Counted from the first letter of the stretch, positions 17,331-27,289 are shown. The stretch: DNA of 64,000 bases from Gramella sp. MAR_2010_147 (GCF_900105135.1 NZ_LT629741.1:372001-436000); one strand, 5' to 3'. Notes: generated from the letters alone by a model not told the origin. Translations and numbers: made by a program.

Positions 17331-18695
17331 ATGAGAATTTACTTCTTAAGCTTCTTATTTTTTCTTTTGTTCCTGGCTCCATCCTATGGACAGGTGTTTT
17401 ATAATCTGGATTTTGAAGGTCAGGCTCAATTGTTTTCTTCAAAAGAATCACCTTTTTGGATGCATACTAATTCTCGTGGGCGATTAGACGAAAAAACCCA
17501 TTTTTCAGGCTTATTATCTTATGAAGCAGAGATTGATCTCGGGGGAGATCGAAGCGCAGAATTTGGTTTGGGAGGATTTTTCAAGGATGGGTATGAAGAT
17601 GGAATTTATTTGGATGAAGCTTATTTTTCTTATTCTTCTCCAAAACTTGGAATCGTCTTAGGAAAAAAACAACGAGAGGATCTATTCCAGGAACTCAGTG
17701 CTTCAAATCAAAGTATTCTGTGGTCTCTCAATGCTTCACCGCCACCTGGGCTTCGTATTTTCACGAGAGATCCCTATTTTGTTAATGGAGATCACGGCAT
17801 TGGATTTATGTTCAGTCTGGAAGAATATATTTTGAATGATGATAGACATATTGACCAAACAAGGCTTCATCACAAAAGCGGACACATAGTTTATAGAAGT
17901 GAGAATAACTTTGAAATTACTCTTGGAGCTCAGCACTTTGTGCAATGGGCAGGTAATTCTGAAGAATTCGGGCAACTTCCCGGAGGACTTGACGATTACC
18001 GAAGAATTTTTACAGGAATGGCCAGTGAGAATGATGTAGGAAATGGTCAGGAAGTAAATGCCTTGGGTAATCAAATTGGTAGTTATGAGCTTATAATCAA
18101 AACAAAGATTCGTGATATAGATTTCCAATTTCTATATAATCATATTTTCGAAGATGCTTCTGGTTTAAAAGGAGGCAACCTACCAGATGGGCGATATGCT
18201 GTATATTTTGAGGATAACCGTGATACCTTCTGGGGAAACTCGTGGTTAAAAGCGTTTATGTACGAATTTTATTACACAAAAAATCAGAGTAGAAGACGAA
18301 AAAGTTCTGAAGAGGATGGAGCAGATAATTATTTTAATAATAACTTATATCGGTCTGGGTGGACCTATAGGAACCAGGTGTTAGGTGTACCTTTTATTCT
18401 TTTAAATGAGGAGAGTAGATTTAGAATAGGAACCAACATCCTAACAGTACATCATTTTGGTTTAAAAGGAGATGTCTTTGATAAGTTCCCATACCGTTTC
18501 CTTTTGAGTTACCGTAAGAATTATGGTGTTAAAGACTCATTTTTTGCTGAAACAAAGGAGGTTTTCTCGACACTTTTAGAATTAGAACTTATAAATACTG
18601 ATTATATTCTGAAAGCACAGTTTGGAGCAGATATTAATTCTCAAGAACAATCCAATTTCGGAATTGGGTTAAATTTTTCAAAAACAATTTTTTAG
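17331..18695 (+). CDS. Wzi-like capsule assembly outer-membrane protein
   Basis: The 454-residue product has a signal peptide (hydrophobic residues 4-20, cleavage likely after SYGQ). The rest is rich in aromatic, alternating beta-strand patterns, as in outer-membrane beta-barrels. Features such as FWMHTNSRGR, GKKQREDLF, NGDHGIGFMF and WLKAFMYEFYYTKNQ resemble the capsule assembly Wzi family of Bacteroidota. Wzi proteins help surface polysaccharide attach to or emerge from the cell. The gene is divergent from the phosphatase gene and follows the Wza/Wzc pair, which supports the role. Family membership is judged by eye; another barrel family is possible. Confidence 0.75.
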   Translation: MRIYFLSFLFFLLFLAPSYGQVFYNLDFEGQAQLFSSKESPFWMHTNSRGRLDEKTHFSGLLSYEAEIDLGGDRSAEFGLGGFFKDGYEDGIYLDEAYFSYSSPKLGIVLGKKQREDLFQELSASNQSILWSLNASPPPGLRIFTRDPYFVNGDHGIGFMFSLEEYILNDDRHIDQTRLHHKSGHIVYRSENNFEITLGAQHFVQWAGNSEEFGQLPGGLDDYRRIFTGMASENDVGNGQEVNALGNQIGSYELIIKTKIRDIDFQFLYNHIFEDASGLKGGNLPDGRYAVYFEDNRDTFWGNSWLKAFMYEFYYTKNQSRRRKSSEEDGADNYFNNNLYRSGWTYRNQVLGVPFILLNEESRFRIGTNILTVHHFGLKGDVFDKFPYRFLLSYRKNYGVKDSFFAETKEVFSTLLELELINTDYILKAQFGADINSQEQSNFGIGLNFSKTIF

Positions 18696-18748
18696 GTTTT
18701 ATTAACATATTTTTTGTATTTTCCACGAGCCTAAATCTATTTTAAAAC

Positions 18749-21700
18749 TTGAGTAAGGAAACTCCCAAAATTAAACAGGAGGCTTTCGTAACATTATGTT
18801 ATGAAAAAGGAATTGTGGCTTATTCTTCCACGGCTGAAGAGCTTTTCAAAATGTGCTTTGATGTACAAATAGCTTCAGAAAATTGTTTTTCTGAATACTT
18901 TCCTGAAAAAGAGAAGCATGAAATTAAGCAAAAATTAAAATCATGTTGGACGGGTAGATTTCAAAACTTTTCTATAAACTTCAAGAATAAAAAATTTAAA
19001 CTACTCTTTTCATTATCACCTGTTCTTAATATAAGTGGTGATTTTGATCAAGTTTCTATTTGTATAGAACAAATTAAATTAGACAATAAACTTACCGGTT
19101 CATCTTGTCCTGATGAAATTGAGAAGGAACTGGAGTTTAATAAGCAAATTTATTCCAATCTATTTTATAATAATCCAGATGCAGTTTTTTCATTCGATCT
19201 TGAAGGAAATTTTGTTAATGCGAATACTGCTTCAGCGAAACTTGCTGAAACTTCTATTGAAAAACTGCTAAAAATGCATTTTCTGCCTTTAATCGCAGAA
19301 GAGGAACATGATGCTGTATTAGAGCGATTTACGAAGGCCGCAAATGGAGAAAATCAGAATTATCAAACCAATTTTACTAGTGTAAAGGGTACAAAGAAGA
19401 TATTGGATGTAAATAACTTTCCAATCACCTACAATGGAAAGATTATTGGGGTTTATGGAATTGCGAAAGATATAACCAATCAAAAGTTAGCAGAGAAGAA
19501 AGTCACGGAGGAACGCCAAATGTTGAGGGCTATTATAGATAATATTCCTGACTATATTTTTGTAAAAGACAAAGAGCACAAGTCTATTTTAGCCAATAGG
19601 AAGTTTTATACGCAAATGCTCGGTCAGTCTAATGATCAAAGCTGTAAAGGTTATAGCCCTCTTGATTACCTTGAAACTGAAAGAGGTTTAGAAATTATTG
19701 AGGATAATGAGAGAGTTATGCGTACGGGAGAACCTGTTGTGAATCGCCCAGATCTCATTACAAATATAGAGGGTAGACAGGAAATGGTTTTACTTACCAA
19801 AGTTCCATTAAAAAATGAAAAAGAGGAAATTGTTGGGCTGGTAGGAGTAGCAAGGGATATAACCCAAACTTATCTCCATAATAAAAAACAGGAACTGGTA
19901 TTTAGAATTATCAAGGCTTTTGGTGATAAACCCACTTTTAACGAGGCAATGATCAAAACCTTAAAGATTTTTTGTGACGAGCTGGAGTTTGATTATGCTG
20001 AAGCGTATAAGGTAAGTGTAAATAATCAAAAATTGGTAAGAACCGCCTTCTGGCCTTTAAATAAAGATCTTTCAGAAAATGATAATCCCGAAAGCGTATA
20101 TTCTTTAGGCGAAGGACTTCCGGGAATGGTTTGGCAATCTGAAGAAGTGAAAATTTTACAGCAGGGAGATGGTACAGGTTTGCTTCAAAATATGGTTCTG
20201 GAAAAGAATAAAGAGATCAAAACTGCGGTAGGAATTCCAATCATTTTTCAGGATAAGCTGATTTCTGTTCTTTGTATGGGATCTATTAAGGATTCAAAAA
20301 AGATTGAACTGGATGTTCTGGGGGATATAACTCTGCAAATCGCTTCAGCCATTGAAAGAAAAAGGAGCCAGGATCAATTAAATGACTTTTTTCAATTTTC
20401 GCCTAATTTAATTGCTGTTATAGGAATGGATGGTTTTGTTAAAAAAATCAATCCATCTTTTGTAGAGAAATTTGGTTTTTCAGAATGTGATATATTATCT
20501 AAACCTTTTGCTGAATTTATTCATCCTGAAGATCTTGATAAAACTTATAAAGCTATAGAGACGGTGTCTATTGAGGGTTCAGATCTCGAATTACGATGCC
20601 TAAAAAGAAATGGAGATTTTCTTTGGATATCGTGGCGTTTTTCAAGGTATTTTGCAGAAGAGAATGTTGTTTTTATATATGGCACAGATATTACTCAGCT
20701 TAAACAGGTACATTACGAATTATCAGAACATATTGCTGAGCGTAAAAAAGTTCAAAAGAAGCTGGAAGATTCTGAGCTAAAATACCGAAGTCTTTTCGAT
20801 GCAAGTCCACTTCCAATGTGGGTTTTAGATAGGAATAAATTAAATTTTTTAAAGGTCAATAAAGCAGCGATAGATCTATATGGGTTTACAGCCGAAGAAT
20901 TCTCAAAAATGTCAGTTAGGGATCTTTGGGCTCCAGAACAGGGAAAGAGAATTGAAAGTATTGTTTCTGAAAATTATCACAGTTTTTTCCAGGTAAAGGT
21001 GGAACATATTAAGAAGAATGGCGAAAGGATCTTTGTAAATGTGAATAGTAACCCGATGATTTATGCCGGGGTGGAAGCACGTGTGTCGCTTATAAAAGAT
21101 GTCACTGCCAGAATTAAAGCAGAGGAACAATTACTGCACAGTGAAAAACGATTTAAAGCATTGGTTCAGGATGGATCAGATCTTATCTCTATTCTAGATA
21201 AAGATTTCAATTATGTCTATAATAGTCCGGCTTCTAAAGCTGTTTTCGGTTTGGATCCAGATCAAGTAAATGGGACTAATTTTAAAAACTATATTCATCA
21301 AAAAGATTACCAAAATGTTGAAGACCATTTAAAGAAGATCTGGAAGCTGAAAAGGATTCAGCTACCATCCTATAGGATACGAAATGCTGAAAATAACTGG
21401 AGTTGGATTGAGACGATTATCACAAACCTTAGTGATGATCCAGCAATAGGAGGAATTGTTATGAACTCCAAGGACATTACAGAATTTGTAGATAAGGAAA
21501 GGGAGCTTCTTGAAAGTTTGAGACGTTATGATATCGTAGCGAAAGCCACGAGTGACCTAATTACTGATTATGATATTGATGAAAATAAAATTAAGGTTAG
21601 TGATGTAGCGTTTGAAATGTTTGGATTTTCCAATGAAGATGGTATATACTCGGGAGAGTGGTGGGCAAATAGGACACATCCTGATGATCATGAATATGTA

Positions 21701-22111
21701 CAATATCATTCAAAGCAAATGCAGGATGGTCATATAAAAAATCTAACCATCGAATATCGTTTTAAATGTGCAGACGGATCTTATAAATATATTCTTGACA
21801 GGAGTTATCTTATGCTGGATGATGACGGAAAACCAAAGCGCATCATTGGATCTATGCAGGATATCACCGAAAGAAAACAACACTTAATTGCTATTGAAAA
21901 TCATAATAAAAGGCTTCAGGAAATTGCATGGACACAATCTCATGTTGTAAGAGCCCCTCTGGCAAAGGTGATGGGACTTGTAGATTTACTGATAAATTAT
22001 AGAAATGATCTTGATAACGTTAATGGAATACTGGATAATATTTTAACTTCAGCAAATGAGTTGGACGTAATTATAAGAAAAATTGCGGTTCAAACCGAAG
22101 ATGAATTATAA
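18749..22111 (+). CDS. Six-PAS/GAF sensor with H-box but no histidine kinase ATPase domain
   Basis: The frame starts at a TTG (18749), and no better start is evident. The 1120-residue protein has no signal peptide or membrane helix. In order I see a divergent N-terminal part (1-125), PAS (about 135-245), PAS (255-370), GAF (385-535), then four PAS domains (545-655, 675-785, 795-905, 920-1045). A short helical end carries the H-box QSHVVRAPLAKVMGLVDLL with His1065. The protein stops only 55 residues later, so the HATPase_c domain (N, G1, G2 boxes) is missing. The next frame downstream is a response regulator, so this is not a frameshifted kinase. It is probably a cytosolic multi-input sensor acting with that regulator. 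Confidence 0.85.
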   Translation: MSKETPKIKQEAFVTLCYEKGIVAYSSTAEELFKMCFDVQIASENCFSEYFPEKEKHEIKQKLKSCWTGRFQNFSINFKNKKFKLLFSLSPVLNISGDFDQVSICIEQIKLDNKLTGSSCPDEIEKELEFNKQIYSNLFYNNPDAVFSFDLEGNFVNANTASAKLAETSIEKLLKMHFLPLIAEEEHDAVLERFTKAANGENQNYQTNFTSVKGTKKILDVNNFPITYNGKIIGVYGIAKDITNQKLAEKKVTEERQMLRAIIDNIPDYIFVKDKEHKSILANRKFYTQMLGQSNDQSCKGYSPLDYLETERGLEIIEDNERVMRTGEPVVNRPDLITNIEGRQEMVLLTKVPLKNEKEEIVGLVGVARDITQTYLHNKKQELVFRIIKAFGDKPTFNEAMIKTLKIFCDELEFDYAEAYKVSVNNQKLVRTAFWPLNKDLSENDNPESVYSLGEGLPGMVWQSEEVKILQQGDGTGLLQNMVLEKNKEIKTAVGIPIIFQDKLISVLCMGSIKDSKKIELDVLGDITLQIASAIERKRSQDQLNDFFQFSPNLIAVIGMDGFVKKINPSFVEKFGFSECDILSKPFAEFIHPEDLDKTYKAIETVSIEGSDLELRCLKRNGDFLWISWRFSRYFAEENVVFIYGTDITQLKQVHYELSEHIAERKKVQKKLEDSELKYRSLFDASPLPMWVLDRNKLNFLKVNKAAIDLYGFTAEEFSKMSVRDLWAPEQGKRIESIVSENYHSFFQVKVEHIKKNGERIFVNVNSNPMIYAGVEARVSLIKDVTARIKAEEQLLHSEKRFKALVQDGSDLISILDKDFNYVYNSPASKAVFGLDPDQVNGTNFKNYIHQKDYQNVEDHLKKIWKLKRIQLPSYRIRNAENNWSWIETIITNLSDDPAIGGIVMNSKDITEFVDKERELLESLRRYDIVAKATSDLITDYDIDENKIKVSDVAFEMFGFSNEDGIYSGEWWANRTHPDDHEYVQYHSKQMQDGHIKNLTIEYRFKCADGSYKYILDRSYLMLDDDGKPKRIIGSMQDITERKQHLIAIENHNKRLQEIAWTQSHVVRAPLAKVMGLVDLLINYRNDLDNVNGILDNILTSANELDVIIRKIAVQTEDEL

Positions 22112-22136
22112 AAATAGCCCTTCAAAAACCCTACGC

Positions 22137-22541
22137 ATGCTACGAACTATAATTATAGATGATGACGAGATAGTTACCTTTCTTCAAAAAAAAATAGTAA
22201 CTAAATGCGAATTTGATCAAGATCCATATGTATTTAAAGAAGCTCAAAAGGCAGTAGATTTCCTGGAAATTGATGCGGATGATGATACAGATTACCTAAT
22301 CATGCTGGATATAAATATGCCGAGGATGAATGGTTGGGAATTTCTTGAAAAGATTAAATCGATCAAAAAAAATGAAAGATTTTATGTGGTAATGGTAACT
22401 TCTTCAATAGATCGAAAAGATAAAAGGAACGCAGCAGAAGATCCACATGTTGTAGACTTTATTGAAAAACCAGTTTCAGCAAGACATTGTTCCAAACTTA
22501 AAGGTATTGCTAAATTATCAGCTCATTTTGAAGATAGTTGA
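22137..22541 (+). CDS. Single-domain response regulator
   Basis: Starting at ATG 22137 the product has 134 residues, a receiver domain only. MLRTIIIDDDEIVTFL carries the acidic pair, IMLDINMPRMNGWEF the phospho-acceptor Asp, VMVTSS the switch Thr/Ser, and FIEKPVS the conserved Lys. In-frame alternatives at 22101 or the TTG at 22083 would overlap the sensor gene by 11 or 29 bases. It lacks an output domain, so it likely works by protein contact. The close link to the preceding H-box sensor suggests they are partners. Its last 32 bases overlap the convergent gene that follows. Confidence 0.9.
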   Translation: MLRTIIIDDDEIVTFLQKKIVTKCEFDQDPYVFKEAQKAVDFLEIDADDDTDYLIMLDINMPRMNGWEFLEKIKSIKKNERFYVVMVTSSIDRKDKRNAAEDPHVVDFIEKPVSARHCSKLKGIAKLSAHFEDS

Positions 22542-23622
22542 GATCTAGTTTTTGTCTAATAGGATCGGCGGTTTTTATTTTCTCTTCAGCCCATTCTTTT
22601 TCTTCTTCATCTGCTTCGTCAGTGTCTTCATTAATCGCTTCTGCAGTTGGCTCATAGTTCAGTTTGATATACATTGGGAAATGATCTGACCCAATATTTC
22701 TTTCTCTTGCAATCTCAATAAGAGTGAAATCTTTAGTGTGAAAAACGTGATCTAACGGCCACCTAAGTAAAAAATAATTAGAATGAAACGTATTGAAGAA
22801 GCCTCTTCCTATTCTGGGATCCATAAGACCGCTTAATTTCTGAAAAAGCCTCGTGGTTCTGGACCACGCAACATCGTTTAGATCTCCAAATACAAGAATA
22901 GAGTCTTTTTCAGCATCTACATCTCTTCCTAGCATTAGTAATTCGGCATCACGATTTGTAGAAGTTTCGCTTTCTGTTGGGCTGGGGGGCATGGGGTGTA
23001 AACAATGAAACCTTACCTTTTTTCCGGTTCTAAGAATCACATAACCATGAATAGAAGGAATATCATCCTGAACCAGGTACCTTACTTTTGCGTCTTTAAA
23101 CTCCAGTTTAGAATAAAGGTGCATACCATATAGATTATCTTTAGGTATTTTAATAGTATGCTGATAATCTTTTTCTAAAACTGAGAGTTCCTCTTCCCAT
23201 CTTTTATCTGTCTCTAAGGTTAAAAGGATATCCGGCTGCCTTTCGTTTACCAGAGAAATAAGTTTATCGCTACGTTTGTTTGAAGTAAGAACGTTACTAA
23301 CAAGAATAGAAATCGAAGCATTAGGATCTGAACCTTTAAATTTAAGAACCTGTTTTTTCGAAATATAGGTATACGGGAATATCTTCTTAAACTGATAAAG
23401 TAGACTTAAGATTAGAGTTCCTACGCCAAAAATTTGCCATAACTCTTCGAAATCGTAGATGAGAATGGAAGCGGTAATAACGCAAATAATGAGAAAACTT
23501 ATCTGAATTCTGGGAAAATCAAAACCTCTTATCCACCATTCATCAAACCTTGTTAAAGATGCGATAGTAGGGATACACATTAAAATAGTGAAGAATACTA
23601 ATATAATTTCTCCTGCAGTCAT
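22510..23622 (-). CDS. Membrane-anchored endonuclease/exonuclease/phosphatase family protein
   Basis: The 370-residue product has two or three N-terminal membrane helices within residues 1-80. A domain of the endonuclease/exonuclease/phosphatase superfamily follows. ISILVSNVLTSNKR, LLTLETDKRWEEEL, FGDLNDVAWS (Asp and Asn of the active site) and GSDHFPMYIKL (terminal Asp-His) are the standard motif positions. Members cleave phosphodiesters or phosphoesters; the active domain here would probably face the periplasm. The C-terminus is very acidic (about residues 330-355). The substrate is unknown. The gene is followed upstream, 15 bp away, by the PAP2 gene, so the two may be co-transcribed. Confidence 0.82.
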   Translation of the reverse strand: MTAGEIILVFFTILMCIPTIASLTRFDEWWIRGFDFPRIQISFLIICVITASILIYDFEELWQIFGVGTLILSLLYQFKKIFPYTYISKKQVLKFKGSDPNASISILVSNVLTSNKRSDKLISLVNERQPDILLTLETDKRWEEELSVLEKDYQHTIKIPKDNLYGMHLYSKLEFKDAKVRYLVQDDIPSIHGYVILRTGKKVRFHCLHPMPPSPTESETSTNRDAELLMLGRDVDAEKDSILVFGDLNDVAWSRTTRLFQKLSGLMDPRIGRGFFNTFHSNYFLLRWPLDHVFHTKDFTLIEIARERNIGSDHFPMYIKLNYEPTAEAINEDTDEADEEEKEWAEEKIKTADPIRQKLDLNYLQNELII

Positions 23623-23637
23623 ACTGGAAAACCGTTT

Positions 23638-24462
23638 TTAGAAGCTATAGTTAAATCCTATGCCTTTAGTGTCTATGCCGGTTCCCATAACATTCGTGTT
23701 CATAGTTGGATAAACATCCAATTTTTCATTCCCGATCTTATGAATTTCAGGTACTAAGATACCACATGCGGCGCCAATTCCAAAGCCTATTAAATTATCT
23801 GTGAGAAAATGTTTTCCAGCTTTAGTTCTTAAGTAACCCACATATGCGGGTACTGCAACTGCTCCTGCCCAAACAAAAGGAACTGCAGGTGATTCCGGAT
23901 TAAAATCCTGAAATACTTTCGCTGTGAAGAACGTTGCTGCAGCAGTCGCGGCCGTATGCCCGGCAAAAAATGATCTTTGTGCATCAGAATCTAACCTGTC
24001 CTCTATTGGAAGTGTTTCATTATAAACCAAAGGACGGCTTTTTTGAACATTACCGGCTGTTATAGTAAAGAAAGCTCCGGTAGTGGCCATAGTTTCAACA
24101 AACATTACAGAGATCTGTCCAAAATTGCTTCGTTCATCTTCGCCTAGCAACATTAAAATAGGTGTTGCAAACGAAGCGTAAAATGGAATATAGCTTAATT
24201 CATCTGCCTTTTCTGAGTAATTCCCAACAGCACCGCGGTTAATTCCCCAAATATCATCTCCATCCAGATTGGCTAATTCCGTTTCAGATAAGTTGGCTTT
24301 ATTCTGTATGCTAATAACACCAAGAACATTTAGGCCAACAGACCCTGCGATCCATGCTCCATCTTTCCAGAAATCTGTTTTGTAAGGAGACTTCTTTTCC
24401 TGCGCCGTGAGATTAAATGAAATAAGGCCAATAAGTAGTATATAGAAATATTTGTTCATCAT
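23638..24462 (-). CDS. PAP2-family acid phosphatase
   Basis: Start at ATG 24462 is chosen over a TTG five codons earlier; an adjacent second ATG is also possible. The product has about 274 residues and a signal peptide (YFYILLIGLISFNLTAQ). The three parts of the PAP2 phosphatase signature are present: KSRPLVYNET, RSFFAGHTA and RTKAGKHFLTDN, giving the Lys/Arg, Ser-Gly-His and Arg-His-Asp residues. It would act in the periplasm or membrane on lipid phosphates such as undecaprenyl pyrophosphate or phosphatidate. The exact substrate cannot be told. It lies just upstream of the membrane-anchored phosphoesterase-like gene. Confidence 0.88.
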   Translation of the reverse strand: MMNKYFYILLIGLISFNLTAQEKKSPYKTDFWKDGAWIAGSVGLNVLGVISIQNKANLSETELANLDGDDIWGINRGAVGNYSEKADELSYIPFYASFATPILMLLGEDERSNFGQISVMFVETMATTGAFFTITAGNVQKSRPLVYNETLPIEDRLDSDAQRSFFAGHTAATAAATFFTAKVFQDFNPESPAVPFVWAGAVAVPAYVGYLRTKAGKHFLTDNLIGFGIGAACGILVPEIHKIGNEKLDVYPTMNTNVMGTGIDTKGIGFNYSF

Positions 24463-24626
24463 TTTTCTTTTTTTCAAATCTCTTATATCCTGTGAAAAAT
24501 GAGAAGTAATTAAGAAAAGAATAACAGGATTTCAGTTAAATTGAATAGTTGGTATTAACAAAAGTTTAGTGAGTGTTTATAATGCTTGCTTTTACTTTCT
24601 GTATAAAAAGAATTAATTTTAAGCAT

Positions 24627-25757
24627 ATGAAGAAAAATGGAGACAGGGAGATAAGAGGATTCATATTTGATAAGTATGATGCACCGGAGACTTCTCCTTT
24701 TGATAAGCTATTTGAAATTTTTAAAGAGATCATTACCCATACTTCAGGCGATCTTGACGAAGCACTGGATTGGCTAAAACAACTTGATGAGGAATATCAG
24801 TTAACAAATGCGGAGTATACTCTGGACGACTTTGTAGAAGACCTGAAGAAAAAAGGCTATATAAAGGAAGAAATAGATCAGGATGGAAAGGGAAGTATGG
24901 CCATTACTGCAAAAACTGAGCGGGCAATTCGTCAACAGGCCCTTGAGCAGATATTTGGTAAGTTAAAGAAAGGTTCTTCCGGTAGCCATAGAACTAGCCG
25001 CACCGGTCGTGGAGATGAACATACCGGGGACTTCCGGTCTTATCAGTTCGGGGACTCCCTAAGCCGAATTTCTATGACGGAAAGTCTTAAAAATGCGCAA
25101 ATTAATCATGGAATTGGAGAGTTTTCAATGTCTGAAGATGATCTGGTGGTAGAAGAAACTCATCATAAATCGCAAATGAGCACGGTGCTCATGATAGATA
25201 TTAGCCATAGTATGATTCTTTATGGAGAAGACAGGATCACACCGGCAAAAAAAGTAGCGATGGCGTTGTCTGAACTTATTACTACACGATACCCTAAAGA
25301 TACCTTGGATATTCTAGTTTTCGGAAATGATGCATGGCCTATTTCAATAGCAGAATTACCTTACTTAAAGGTGGGGCCTTATCATACCAATACCGTTGCC
25401 GGGTTAGAGCTGGCTATGGATCTTTTGCGCCGTAAAAGAAATACGAATAAACAAATTTTTATGATCACAGACGGGAAACCAAGTTGTGTGAGGGAAAGAG
25501 ATGGGAATTACTACAAAAACAGTATGGGACTGGACCCTTATATCGTAGATAAGTGCTATAATATGGCAAGACAGGCAAGAAAGGTACGAATACCAATTAC
25601 TACCTTTATGATTGCCCAGGATCCTTACTTAACAAGATTTGTTCAGGAATTTACAGCGGCCAATCAAGGGAAGGCGTTTTATACCGGATTAAAAGGATTA
25701 GGCGAAATGATCTTTGAAGATTATGAAATAAATAGAAAAAAACGAATTAGAGGCTAA
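24627..25757 (+). CDS. VWA-domain protein of an AAA+/VWA pair
   Basis: The ATG at 24627 is preferred; the longer frame from GTG 24573 adds a short hydrophobic N-terminus that does not look conserved. The product has about 376 residues. The first half is charged and helical. The C-terminal half (from about 175) is a von Willebrand factor A domain with an intact MIDAS: DISHSM, a later Thr region, and ITDGKPS. Such proteins act with MoxR/magnesium-chelatase-like AAA+ ATPases, the metal site binding a partner protein. The AAA+ gene begins ten bases downstream. The target of this pair is unknown. Confidence 0.88.
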   Translation: MKKNGDREIRGFIFDKYDAPETSPFDKLFEIFKEIITHTSGDLDEALDWLKQLDEEYQLTNAEYTLDDFVEDLKKKGYIKEEIDQDGKGSMAITAKTERAIRQQALEQIFGKLKKGSSGSHRTSRTGRGDEHTGDFRSYQFGDSLSRISMTESLKNAQINHGIGEFSMSEDDLVVEETHHKSQMSTVLMIDISHSMILYGEDRITPAKKVAMALSELITTRYPKDTLDILVFGNDAWPISIAELPYLKVGPYHTNTVAGLELAMDLLRRKRNTNKQIFMITDGKPSCVRERDGNYYKNSMGLDPYIVDKCYNMARQARKVRIPITTFMIAQDPYLTRFVQEFTAANQGKAFYTGLKGLGEMIFEDYEINRKKRIRG

Positions 25758-25767
25758 GAAAAAGTAT

Positions 25768-27231
25768 ATGGATAAAGAAAAAATAAAAGATCTTGGTGCG
25801 TTGAAAAAGGCTGGTTACGAAAGTAAAGGTATCAAAGATGAACTTCGGGATAACCTTAAAGAAAAGATAAAAAATAAAGAGAATGCTTTTACGGGAATTC
25901 ATGGTTACGATTATACGGTAATTCCTGAACTTGAAAGAGCTATTCTTTCCAGGCACAATATTAATTTACTGGGCTTACGGGGTCAGGCCAAAACAAGACT
26001 TGCAAGACTCATGGTAAATTTATTAGATGAGTGGATGCCCGTTGTGGAAGGTTCAGAAATTAATGACGATCCATTAAAACCCATAAGTAGATATGCTAAA
26101 GAACTTATTAGGGAGAAAGGAGATAAAACTCCTGTTTCCTGGGTGCATAGAGATGAACGTTTTTTTGAGAAATTAGCTACTCCAGATGTAACAGTAGCCG
26201 ATCTTATTGGTGATGTAGATCCTATAAAAGCTGCAAACTTAAAACTGAGCTATGCCGATGATCGTGTAATTCACTTCGGAATGATTCCGCGTGCGAACAG
26301 AAGTATTTTTGTCATTAATGAATTGCCAGACCTACAGGCCAGGATACAGGTCGCACTTTTTAATATCCTTCAGGAGGGAGATATTCAAATTAGAGGTTTT
26401 AAACTAAGGTTACCTTTAGATATGCAATTTGTCTTCACTGCAAATCCTGAAGATTACACAAACAGAGGTAGCATTGTAACCCCATTAAAAGACAGGATTG
26501 GATCTCAAATTCTTACTCATTACCCAGAAGATATTGAAACTGCAAAGGTCATTACTTCACAAGAGGCACAATTAGATGAAAGACAAAGAGAACTTGTACA
26601 TGTTCCGGAGATTGCTAAAGACCTGCTGGAACAAATTAGTTTTGAAGCTCGCGATAGCGAATTTATAGATCACAAAAGCGGAGTGAGTGCCAGGATGAGC
26701 ATCACTGCTTTTGAAAATTTGCTAAGTACCGCGGAAAGAAGGGCAATTAGAAATGATGAAAATAGAACCTCATTAAGATTTGGAGATTTTTTAGGAGTGA
26801 TCCCCTCTATAACCGGTAAGGTGGAGCTGGTTTATGAAGGAGAGCAGGAGGGAGCGGCTTTTGTTGCACAGCAGCTTATAGGAGATTCGGTCAAAACACT
26901 TTTTCCTGACTATTTTCCGAAGATTGAACAACTTCAGAGACCAGATGAAACCACCCCTTATGACGATCTCGTAGAATGGTTTTTTGAAAGTTCAGGTTTT
27001 GAATTGCCTGATGATCTTTCAGATGCTGAATACAAAGAAAAATTAGATTCCATAGGACCCCTGAAAAAATTAATTGAAAAACATCAACCAGAACTTAAAA
27101 ATGAAGATTCCTACTTCATGAAAGAATTCCTGTTATGGGCGCTGGTAGAATTTAAAAAACTGAGTAAGAAGAGATTTTCAAAAGGTCTTCAGTTTAAAGA
27201 TCTTTATGGAAGCTATATCAGCGGATTATAA
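25768..27231 (+). CDS. AAA+ ATPase, magnesium chelatase subunit I-like
   Basis: The 487-residue protein resembles ChlI/BchI-type AAA+ ATPases. The P-loop near residue 75 reads GLRGQAKTR, with Ala where the usual Gly precedes Lys-Thr. The Walker B region near residue 185 reads FVINELPDL, with Asn in place of the usual Asp before Glu. Sensor-like parts follow: QVALFNILQEGDIQIRG, FVFTANPEDYTNRGSI and PLKDRIGSQI. No chlorophyll genes are nearby, so chelation is unlikely. With the VWA gene just upstream it probably forms a chaperone-like complex. A terminator follows closely at 27260-27289. Confidence 0.87.
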   Translation: MDKEKIKDLGALKKAGYESKGIKDELRDNLKEKIKNKENAFTGIHGYDYTVIPELERAILSRHNINLLGLRGQAKTRLARLMVNLLDEWMPVVEGSEINDDPLKPISRYAKELIREKGDKTPVSWVHRDERFFEKLATPDVTVADLIGDVDPIKAANLKLSYADDRVIHFGMIPRANRSIFVINELPDLQARIQVALFNILQEGDIQIRGFKLRLPLDMQFVFTANPEDYTNRGSIVTPLKDRIGSQILTHYPEDIETAKVITSQEAQLDERQRELVHVPEIAKDLLEQISFEARDSEFIDHKSGVSARMSITAFENLLSTAERRAIRNDENRTSLRFGDFLGVIPSITGKVELVYEGEQEGAAFVAQQLIGDSVKTLFPDYFPKIEQLQRPDETTPYDDLVEWFFESSGFELPDDLSDAEYKEKLDSIGPLKKLIEKHQPELKNEDSYFMKEFLLWALVEFKKLSKKRFSKGLQFKDLYGSYISGL

Positions 27232-27259
27232 AATTTCAATTTATAAATTATTAAAAATC

Positions 27260-27289
27260 AACCCGATAATTTAAATTATCGGGTTTTTT
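27260..27289 (+). terminator. Rho-independent terminator after the AAA+ gene
   Basis: The arms AACCCGATAATTT and AAATTATCGGGTT are exact reverse complements and are followed by a run of T. It lies 28 bp after the AAA+ stop codon and insulates that operon from the threonine operon. Confidence 0.9.

Noticed and set aside
17736..18128. 130-codon minus-strand frame
   Set aside because: Fully antisense to the Wzi-like gene, with a low-complexity product and no family features.
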